Shown piece after piece: positions 7,325-12,571 of a DNA stretch of 12,571 nucleotides (its first letter is position 1; each line of letters begins with the position of its first letter). The notes beneath the pieces are model-generated. The model saw only the letters and a program-made list of their open reading frames with translations, was not told the origin of the DNA and made no database searches. Both the position numbers and the translations under genes were made by a program. The stretch is from an uncultured Spirochaetota bacterium (lineage in GTDB: Bacteria > Spirochaetota > UBA4802 > UBA5368): contig CALMJO010000631.1 of NCBI GenBank assembly GCA_937864375.1, positions 1-12,571 on the forward strand, written 5' to 3'.

Positions 7325-7470
7325 TTAATACCTCCCCCTTGACGGGGGCCGCTCACGGACATCCGTGTCCTCCGCGGCATTCGTACATCCGTGTACATCG
7401 ATGACTGGGTGGGGGTGAAATGCTCTCACCCTCCCCTGGCCCCTCCCATCAAGGGAGGGGTTCTGTTTTA
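7325..7470. repeat. Hairpin-packed intergenic element
   Basis: Five inverted repeats follow one another: CCCCC/GGGGG at 7334-7348, GGACA/TGTCC at 7357-7370, GTACA/TGTAC at 7383-7396, GGGTGA/TCACCC at 7413-7431 and CCCCTCCC/GGGAGGGG at 7440-7460. The two outermost hairpins resemble each other in inverted orientation, sharing TTGA followed by a G run and GGCC. This resembles dispersed REP/BIME-type intergenic repeats, but only one copy lies in this window, so that class is an inference. Confidence 0.45.
7440..7469 (+). terminator. Intrinsic terminator after the FecR lipoprotein
   Basis: A perfect 8-base stem CCCCTCCC (7440-7447) and GGGAGGGG (7453-7460) closes a 5-base loop ATCAA and is followed by TTCTGTTTT. 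It lies 127 bases past the lipoprotein stop and 40 bases before the hydrolase ATG, so it would separate the two transcription units. Confidence 0.75.
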
Positions 7471-7497
7471 CATGCCGGGATTTTCCATCATATGCTC

Positions 7498-7505
7498 AAG
7501 GAGGG
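7498..7505 (+). promoter_or_regulatory. Ribosome binding site deciding the hydrolase start
   Basis: AAGGAGGG lies four bases before the ATG at 7510. The reading frame is open back to 7420, but the longer version would run through the terminator hairpin at 7440-7469, so 7510 is the real start. Confidence 0.85.
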
Positions 7506-7509
7506 AACC

Positions 7510-8298
7510 ATGCCCGTCACGCTCGCGTTCCTGGGGACCGGCACCTGCAACTCAACGCCCCGCAATCCATCTTCCCTCGCGCTTTCGAACGGCGAGGAGG
7601 TCTTCTGCATCGACTTTGGAGGGGGCGCGTACCACCAGCTGTCCAGGGTGAACCATCCCGCGTTCTCCTATAAAAACCTGTCGGCCATATTCCTCACCCA
7701 CTTCCACGTGGACCACGTTTCGGGGCTCCCGGATTTATTATGGGGCGAAATGTGGGACCGCACCGGGCGAAGGCTTGATCCGCTGGTGCTGGGAGGCCCT
7801 CACGGCCTGGGGAACTTCTACGAGCAAAGGCTCCTGCCGTTCATGGGCGACTACCCGGTTCCCTTTCCGGTGAAGCTCCTGGAAATGGGGGACGGCGAGG
7901 CGTATGAGGGATCGTTCTTCCGTATCACCGCCCACCGGCTCGCGCACGGCGAGTTTTCAACGGGCTACCTGATCGAGGCCGGGGAGAAGCGCATCGCGGT
8001 CACCGGGGACACCGGTATGTGCGACGGGATCGCGCGGCTGTGCGCGGGGGCAAGCCTCGCCGTGATGGAGTGGGGCATCACCGGCGACGACGCCTATCCC
8101 GGCCACCTGAACACCGGCAATGTCCTGGAGCTCCTCGAGGGCGGCGCGCTCCCGCCGGTCGTGTACGTGACGCACGTGTACCCGGAACCCGGCGCGTCTA
8201 CCCGTGAGCAGCTTGACAAAATGAGGCGGGTGGTGGATGAATATCCCGTCCGGTTCGTTTTCCCGGAAGATACCCAATTCCTGGACCTCGAAGCATGA
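7510..8298 (+). CDS. Metallo-beta-lactamase-fold hydrolase, RNase Z-like
   Basis: Cytosolic metal-dependent hydrolase of 262 residues in the RNase Z/ElaC-like branch of the metallo-beta-lactamase superfamily. The N-terminal strand LAFLGTGTCNSTPRNPSS and the metal motif THFHVDH (H64, H66, D68, H69) match that branch; H142 or H146 in AHRLAHGEFSTGY, D167 in the GDTG motif and the His in YVTHVYPE are the likely further ligands. The tRNA 3'-processing exosite arm of true RNase Z is not evident, and a substrate cannot be assigned; phosphodiester or cyclic-ester hydrolysis is the usual activity. A consensus ribosome site sets the ATG. TTTACA at 7467-7472 could be a -35 element, but no well-placed -10 follows. 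The stop overlaps the start of the next gene by four bases, indicating translational coupling. Confidence 0.87.
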   Translation: MPVTLAFLGTGTCNSTPRNPSSLALSNGEEVFCIDFGGGAYHQLSRVNHPAFSYKNLSAIFLTHFHVDHVSGLPDLLWGEMWDRTGRRLDPLVLGGPHGLGNFYEQRLLPFMGDYPVPFPVKLLEMGDGEAYEGSFFRITAHRLAHGEFSTGYLIEAGEKRIAVTGDTGMCDGIARLCAGASLAVMEWGITGDDAYPGHLNTGNVLELLEGGALPPVVYVTHVYPEPGASTREQLDKMRRVVDEYPVRFVFPEDTQFLDLEA

Positions 8299-8801
8299 AC
8301 ACATACGCGCTGCGCGGGCTGTTCCGCGATATCACCGACGTTTTCGCATGGGGGATCTCCAAGATCTACGACCTCGTGCTCTACCTGTTCGACCTCGCGG
8401 TGAGGCTTTTCACCTTTCTATGGGAAAAATTCCTGGAGCTCGATTTCCTCGAAAAATTCGTCGCGCTCAATACCTTCCCGGCGTTTTTCGCGGTCGTGCT
8501 GCCCATAGCCGACTTCTACATCTTCGAGGCTAACTATAATATCAACAATCCGCTCGCGGTGTACATGATAGGCGTCGTGGCCGTGATGATCGCGTCCCTG
8601 TACTACCCGCACCGCTTCCGCATATACGTCCGCGTGGGAATCAGCGCGTACTACCTCTTCTGGGTCATCTACCTCCCGCTCGCGCACGAGCTCACCAAGG
8701 CCGAGCCGCACCGGATACTCCTTGGCTACTGGATGAACATCGTGGTCCCCGTCGCGTATATCGTGATTTCGCTCATAAGCTACATGCATAACAGGGAGTA
8801 G
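8295..8801 (+). CDS. Small polytopic membrane protein of unknown function
   Basis: I do not recognise this 168-residue protein. It is hydrophobic and aromatic-rich, with four likely transmembrane helices at about 59-78, 86-104, 111-130 and 143-164. An N-terminal amphipathic or partly buried region (22-49) contains several Trp, Phe and Leu residues. Charged loops are short, with basic residues at 107-113 (HRFRIYVR), and the C-terminus is MHNRE. No catalytic motif, signal peptide or cysteine is visible. Its ATG overlaps the TGA of the upstream hydrolase (ATGA at 8295-8298) and there is no good ribosome site of its own, so translation probably depends on the hydrolase. The two products are therefore likely to be made together, though a shared function is inference. 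Confidence 0.78.
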   Translation: MNTYALRGLFRDITDVFAWGISKIYDLVLYLFDLAVRLFTFLWEKFLELDFLEKFVALNTFPAFFAVVLPIADFYIFEANYNINNPLAVYMIGVVAVMIASLYYPHRFRIYVRVGISAYYLFWVIYLPLAHELTKAEPHRILLGYWMNIVVPVAYIVISLISYMHNRE

Positions 8802-8911
8802 CGGGGAGAGTTTTTCCGGGTTCTCCAGGCAGGATACGTTCGGTTACAGGCGTCACTCGCAGTTCTTCCGCATTTCAGGGCCATCGCATTCCGATCAGTA
8901 CATGGTACGGG

Positions 8912-8932
8912 AGGCATCCCGGATGGGTGCCT
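8912..8932 (+). other. Hairpin in the gap before the epimerase
   Basis: AGGCATCC (8912-8919) and GGGTGCCT (8925-8932) pair over eight positions, one a G-U pair, around a 5-base loop. No T run follows, so it is not a typical terminator. The 229-base gap at 8802-9030 shows no gene and no clear promoter. Confidence 0.35.
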
Positions 8933-9030
8933 ACGGCGGCGCATGGACGCCTGTCCCGATTCCGGGCCGGGGAGCGCCGAGCGTGCGGTTCGTCAATCGG
9001 CGACAAAAATAGAAGACGTGGGGGTCCAAC

Positions 9031-10011
9031 ATGAAATGTCTCGTGACCGGCGCGACCGGGTTCCTGGGGGCCAATCTCGTGCACGAGCTGGTGCGCCAGA
9101 AATGGAAGGTGCGCGCCTTTGGCCTGCCCGGGTCAAACGACGCATACATCCGCGATCTACCCATAGAGACCGCCTTTGGCGACGTGACCGACGCGCGCGA
9201 CGTGGACCGCGCCGTGAAGGGGGTGGACGCGGTCTTCCACGTGGCCGGGGACACCTCGTGGTGGAATAAGTATTTTGACCGCCAGCGCCGCATCAACACC
9301 CAGGGCCCCGTGAACGTCGCGGAGGCCTGCCTCAGGCACGGCGTGCAGACGCTGGTGCACACGAGCACGGTGGACGCGCTGGGCTACGCGCCCGGCGGGA
9401 TCGCGAACGAGTCGTGGCCCGACTACAATTACGGCGGCACCGGCTACAACTACGCCGACACCAAGCGCGAGGGCGAGCACCTGGTGCGCAAATACAACGG
9501 GAACGGGCTCAAGGTGGTGGTGATCTACCCCGGCAGCATGATGGGGCCCTACGATTTCACCCTGCAGTACGGGCGCCTCTTCTTCGAACTGCGCGACGGG
9601 AAGGTGCCCGCATGCCCTCCGGGAGGGGCGAGCTTCGCCCACGTGCGCGAGGTGGCGCGCGCGCACATCGCCGCGGTGAAGAAGGGCCGCGGCGGGGAGG
9701 GCTACATCTGCGCCGGTGAGAACATCACCTACAGGGATCTCTTCGAGAAGATCGCGCAGAAGTTCGGGAAGCACGCGCCAGGGCTCACCATGTCCCCTAA
9801 AATCTTCACCGCCTACGGGTACCTGTGCCAGGCGCTCTCGCGCATAACGGGGAAGCCTCCGGAGGTCGATCCGGGGATGGCGCGCTACATGTCGGTGATG
9901 GCGTTCTACGACTCCTCGAAGGCGGTGCGGGAGCTTGGCTACAAAATCACGCCCGTGGGCGCGATGATCGACGACGCGTTCGACTGGTTCAGGGCGAACG
10001 GCTTCCTGTGA
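9031..10011 (+). CDS. NAD(P)-dependent epimerase/reductase, extended SDR family
   Basis: Rossmann-fold oxidoreductase of 326 residues, resembling the dihydroflavonol-4-reductase/HpnA-like branch of extended short-chain dehydrogenases. The nucleotide-binding motif GATGFLG lies at 7-13. FGDVTDARDVDRAV and VFHVAGDTS follow the family layout. The catalytic set is S112/T113 in HTSTVDALG plus Y141 and K145 in YADTK, an acceptable YxxxK. The C-terminal half, with SFAHVREVARAHIAA, ICAGENITYRDLF and the ending DWFRANGFL, is the substrate domain. Substrate candidates are a nucleotide sugar, a sterol/hopanoid-linked sugar or a flavanone-like ketone; no neighbouring gene helps to choose. The start is fixed by an in-frame TAG at 9010-9012 with no other start codon in between, and GGGGG (9020-9024) lies six bases upstream. 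It converges on the DUF1178 gene with four bases between the stops. Confidence 0.88.
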   Translation: MKCLVTGATGFLGANLVHELVRQKWKVRAFGLPGSNDAYIRDLPIETAFGDVTDARDVDRAVKGVDAVFHVAGDTSWWNKYFDRQRRINTQGPVNVAEACLRHGVQTLVHTSTVDALGYAPGGIANESWPDYNYGGTGYNYADTKREGEHLVRKYNGNGLKVVVIYPGSMMGPYDFTLQYGRLFFELRDGKVPACPPGGASFAHVREVARAHIAAVKKGRGGEGYICAGENITYRDLFEKIAQKFGKHAPGLTMSPKIFTAYGYLCQALSRITGKPPEVDPGMARYMSVMAFYDSSKAVRELGYKITPVGAMIDDAFDWFRANGFL

Positions 10012-10015
10012 GGAT

Positions 10016-10432
10016 TCAATTCTCCAGCTTGTCTATGTCCGGGACCGGCAGGACGCCGATCCCCTCTTCGCCCAATTCCCTGATTTCCCGGGGGGTGGAC
10101 TCGCCGTAAATAGCGCGCTCAGGCTCCTGTCCGTAATGGATGGCGCGCGCGGTTTCGGCGAAGGCGGGGCCAACGTGCTCGAAGTTCATGGTCACGTAAC
10201 GGCGGAACTGCCTGATCGCTTCGAATATGTTCGGTGTGGGAGCGCCTGTTTCCGCGTTCCCCGACGGACGGGCCTGGATGGAGCAGCCGGTGTAGAGGCG
10301 TTTAACGTCGGGGCTGTCGCACACGGGACAGCGCACGAGCTTACGCTCGAGCTGCCCGGCATAGGCTTCGAAGTCGCAGAAACTGCCCTCGAAGCGATGG
10401 CCCTGCGCGCATTCCAGGTCGAACGAGATCAT
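10016..10432 (-). CDS. DUF1178 family protein
   Basis: Small cytosolic protein of 138 residues that matches the pattern of DUF1178 (PF06676) from end to end. The N-terminus MISFDLECAQGHRFEG together with LVRCPVCDS suggests a small zinc ribbon (C8, H12 and the CxxC pair near residues 35-38). The C-terminal half has the family block FAETARAIHYGQEPERAIYGE and ends in a GIGVLPVP stretch. The family's function is unknown. The ATG lies 24 bases after the valS stop on the same strand, with GGGAAGGGG a few bases upstream, so it is probably the second gene of a valS operon. It is tail-to-tail with the epimerase gene. Confidence 0.88.
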   Translation of the reverse strand: MISFDLECAQGHRFEGSFCDFEAYAGQLERKLVRCPVCDSPDVKRLYTGCSIQARPSGNAETGAPTPNIFEAIRQFRRYVTMNFEHVGPAFAETARAIHYGQEPERAIYGESTPREIRELGEEGIGVLPVPDIDKLEN

Positions 10433-10456
10433 GTCCCCTTCCCGCGTGCGTCCCGT

Positions 10457-12526
10457 TCAGGGAAGCTTCGTGAGGCTTTCCTGCAGCTTTGCGCGCAGGC
10501 CCCTGAGCTCGTCCTGCTTGGCGCGCTCCTTTTCGATCACGGCCTGGGGCGCGCGGCTCACGAAGCTTTCGTTCGAGAGCTTGGCCTGGGCTTTTTCGAG
10601 CTCGCCCGTGAGGCGCGCGATCTCCTTTTCGAGGCGGGCGCGCTCCTTCGCGAAGTCGATGAGCCCCTTCATGGGAACGAAGATCTCGCAGTCGGGAAGG
10701 ACCGCGGAGGCGTCGGTCTTGTCGGGCGCATAGGCCGGATCGAAGCCGACGTCGGCGAGCTTCGCGAGCATCCTGAAATTGGCGTCTTCCGCCTTGAGCA
10801 TGTCGACGATGCGCGCCTTCCCGGTCTTGATGACGACGTGCGCCTTCCTGTCCGGCGGGATGTCCATCTCGCCGCGTATGTTCCTGATCCGGTACACGAT
10901 CTCCTTGAAGAGCTCCGTGTCGGCCGATTCCGCGGGGAAGGTGAAGGCGTCGTCGGCCCCGGGCCACGGCGCGTTGATGAGCCTTCCCTCTTCGGGGAGG
11001 GCGATGATGCTCCAGATCTCTTCCGTGATGAACGGCATGAAGGGATGCAGGAGCCGGAGCGAGGCGTGGAGCACGCGGTAGAGCACCTGTTTCGCGGTGC
11101 GCGAAGACGGCGTATCTCCGGCGTACATGCGCGTCTTGGTGAGCTCCAGGTACCAGTCGCAGAACTCGTGCCACCAGAACTCGTAAACGGCGTGCGCCGC
11201 CTCGTTGAAGCGGTATTCCTCGAGGCCCCTCGTCACGTCGCGCACGCAGTCGTTCAGGCGGTGCAGGATCCAGCGGTCGAAGAGCTCGAGGTTCGCGGGC
11301 TCGATTTCGCCCGGCTTGAAGTCATCCCCCAGGTTCATGAGCACGTAGCGCGTCGCGTTCCAGATCTTGTTGGAGAATGCGCGGTATCCCTCGATGCGCT
11401 TTTCGGAGAGGATCACGTCGCGGCCCTGCGCGGCGAAGATCGCGAGGGTGAAGCGGAAGGCGTCCGTCCCGTACTTGTCCATCATGATGAGCGGGTCGAT
11501 CACGTTGCCGCGCGACTTGCTCATCTTGTGGCCGTGCTCGTCGCGCACGAGCGCGTGGATATAGACGTCGCGGAAGGGAACGTCGCCCATGAACTTGAGC
11601 CCCATCATGATCATGCGCGCGACCCAGAAGAAGATGATGTCGAACCCCGTCACGAGCACGCTCGTGGGATAGTACTTCTCGAGGGCGGGTGTCCTGTCCG
11701 GCCATCCCAGCGTGGAGAAGGGCCACAGCGCCGACGAGAACCAGGTGTCGAGCACGTCCGCGTCCTGGCGTATGTTTTTTGATTTGCACTTTTCGCAGGA
11801 GCTTGGGTCTTCCATGCCCACGGTGATGTGCCCGCAGTCGTCGCAATAGAATGCGGGAATGCGGTGTCCCCACCAGAGCTGGCGCGAGATGCACCAGTCG
11901 CGCACGTTGTACATCCACTCGAAGTAGGTCTTCTCCCAGTTCTGCGGGACGAAGCGGATGCTCCCGTCCTCGACCTTCCTTATTGCCTCCTCGGCGAGGG
12001 GCTTGATCTGCACGAACCACTGCTTCGAAAGGTAGGGCTCGATCACCGTGGAGCAGCGATAGCAGTGACCCACCGAGTGGGCGTGCTCCTCGATCTTCAC
12101 GAGGAGCCCCTGCGCTTTTAAATCCTCGATGACCCTGTCGCGCGCCTCGAAGCGCGTCATGCCCTTGTACGGGCCTCCGTTCTCGTTGATGTTGCCGCGC
12201 GGGTCGAGAATGTTGATCTCCTCGAGGTTGTGACGCTTGCCCATCTCGAAGTCGTTGGGGTCGTGCGCGGGCGTCACCTTCACGAGGCCTGTTCCAAAAG
12301 ACTTATCCACGAAGCTGTCGGGGAACACGGGGATCTCCCTGTTCATGAGCGGGAGGGTCACGGTGCGGCCTATGAGCTCCTGGTAGCGCTCGTCGTCAGG
12401 GTTCACCGCGACGCCCGTGTCGCCCAGCATGGTTTCCGGCCTGGTGGTCGCGACGGTGATGAAGTCGGCCGTCCCGGTGATGGGATACTTGATGTAATAG
12501 AGCCTGCCCGGTAGGTCCTTGTACTC
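10457..12526 (-). CDS. valS: Valyl-tRNA synthetase, N-terminus missing at contig edge
   Basis: Class I aminoacyl-tRNA synthetase that charges tRNA-Val and edits mis-activated threonine. The 689 genomic residues present begin inside the CP1 editing domain just before TVATTRPETMLGDTGVAVNP. Then come the synthetase core with a CxxC...CxxC zinc ribbon (11786-11845), WFSSALWPFSTLGW, the KMSKS loop (11513-11527, HKMSKSRGNVIDPL), the helical anticodon-binding domain (EFWWHEFCDWYLELTKTRMY) and the C-terminal coiled-coil arm (DFAKERARLEKEIARL onward). Full-length enzymes have about 880-950 residues, so roughly the first 190, including the HIGH motif, lie beyond the window. The frame appears to continue to 12541, but the last 15 bases are adapter. 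VATTRPETM and the C-terminal arm favour ValRS over IleRS or LeuRS. The DUF1178 gene follows. Confidence 0.97.
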   Translation of the reverse strand, partial: EYKDLPGRLYYIKYPITGTADFITVATTRPETMLGDTGVAVNPDDERYQELIGRTVTLPLMNREIPVFPDSFVDKSFGTGLVKVTPAHDPNDFEMGKRHNLEEINILDPRGNINENGGPYKGMTRFEARDRVIEDLKAQGLLVKIEEHAHSVGHCYRCSTVIEPYLSKQWFVQIKPLAEEAIRKVEDGSIRFVPQNWEKTYFEWMYNVRDWCISRQLWWGHRIPAFYCDDCGHITVGMEDPSSCEKCKSKNIRQDADVLDTWFSSALWPFSTLGWPDRTPALEKYYPTSVLVTGFDIIFFWVARMIMMGLKFMGDVPFRDVYIHALVRDEHGHKMSKSRGNVIDPLIMMDKYGTDAFRFTLAIFAAQGRDVILSEKRIEGYRAFSNKIWNATRYVLMNLGDDFKPGEIEPANLELFDRWILHRLNDCVRDVTRGLEEYRFNEAAHAVYEFWWHEFCDWYLELTKTRMYAGDTPSSRTAKQVLYRVLHASLRLLHPFMPFITEEIWSIIALPEEGRLINAPWPGADDAFTFPAESADTELFKEIVYRIRNIRGEMDIPPDRKAHVVIKTGKARIVDMLKAEDANFRMLAKLADVGFDPAYAPDKTDASAVLPDCEIFVPMKGLIDFAKERARLEKEIARLTGELEKAQAKLSNESFVSRAPQAVIEKERAKQDELRGLRAKLQESLTKLP

Positions 12527-12571
12527 CTGTCTCTTATACACATCTGACGCTGCCGACGAATAGAGAGGTGT
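12527..12571 (+). other. Illumina Nextera adapter and i5 index, not genomic
   Basis: The last 45 bases match the reverse complement of the Nextera i5-side adapter. The Tn5 mosaic end CTGTCTCTTATACACATCT is at 12527-12545, GACGCTGCCGACGA at 12546-12559, an 8-base index ATAGAGAG at 12560-12567 (reverse complement of CTCTCTAT, the index sold as S502/N502), and the first four bases GTGT of the flow-cell part at 12568-12571. This is untrimmed library sequence; genomic DNA ends at 12526. Confidence 0.98.

Noticed and set aside
7391..7509. An upstream extension of the hydrolase to a start at 7420
   Set aside because: The extra 30 codons run through the terminator hairpin and the ribosome site, while the RNase Z-like fold begins exactly at the ATG at 7510.
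10136..11782. A 548-codon open frame on the plus strand across valS and the DUF1178 gene
   Set aside because: It is the GC-rich antisense shadow of valS and DUF1178, both of which carry clear family motifs. Its composition is dominated by His, Glu, Arg, Val and Leu with no recognisable domain.
12527..12545. A Tn5/IS50 transposon end
   Set aside because: The 19-base mosaic end is followed at once by the commercial adapter, an index and the start of the P5 sequence, so it is library DNA.
1..12571. CRISPR array, prophage, toxin-antitoxin, tRNA/rRNA genes or a defence island
   Set aside because: I saw no regularly spaced direct repeats, phage or transposase genes, paired small toxin-like genes, or tRNA-like cloverleaf sequences. 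MazG can be phage-borne, but here it sits among chromosomal housekeeping genes.

Overview
This is a GC-rich stretch of ordinary bacterial chromosome, and one end of it is clearly a contig edge. The gene set (a Bat-type aerotolerance protein, a lipoprotein with a signal peptide, a multi-PAS HisKA_2-type kinase, mazG, glyA, a DUF1178 protein, valS) points to a Gram-negative bacterium. A spirochaete or a desulfobacterial/deltaproteobacterial lineage would fit, because FecR-domain lipoproteins, HisKA_2 kinases and Bat genes are common there. That placement is inference; no rRNA or other phylogenetic marker is present.

Layout. At the left edge lies the 3' part of a batD-like gene (+), followed tail-to-tail by a large soluble four-PAS/GAF histidine kinase (-). 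mazG (-), a housecleaning NTP pyrophosphohydrolase, comes next and is divergent from glyA (+) across a 379-base gap carrying both sets of promoter-like signals. Downstream of glyA is a FecR-domain lipoprotein (+) whose last 99 residues fall into nine 11-residue blocks. A 150-base intergenic region packed with hairpins follows, ending in a strong intrinsic terminator. Then come an RNase Z-like metallo-beta-lactamase-fold hydrolase (+) and a small membrane protein (+) whose start overlaps the hydrolase stop. An extended-SDR NAD-dependent epimerase/reductase (+) faces a probable valS-DUF1178 operon (-) that runs in from the right edge.

How the genes work together. There is little functional unity: this is a mosaic of short transcription units. 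The groupings the sequence supports are the hydrolase/membrane-protein pair (4-base overlap) and valS followed by the DUF1178 gene (24 bases apart). The kinase has no response regulator beside it.

The right end is not genomic. Bases 12527-12571 are an Illumina Nextera transposase adapter plus an i5 index, so valS is cut by the assembly rather than by biology. The left end has an in-frame TAG in its first three bases, inside what should be the middle of batD. I found no convincing undescribed multi-gene system. The observations most worth following are the hairpin array, the 11-residue repeats of the FecR lipoprotein and the coupled hydrolase/membrane-protein pair.
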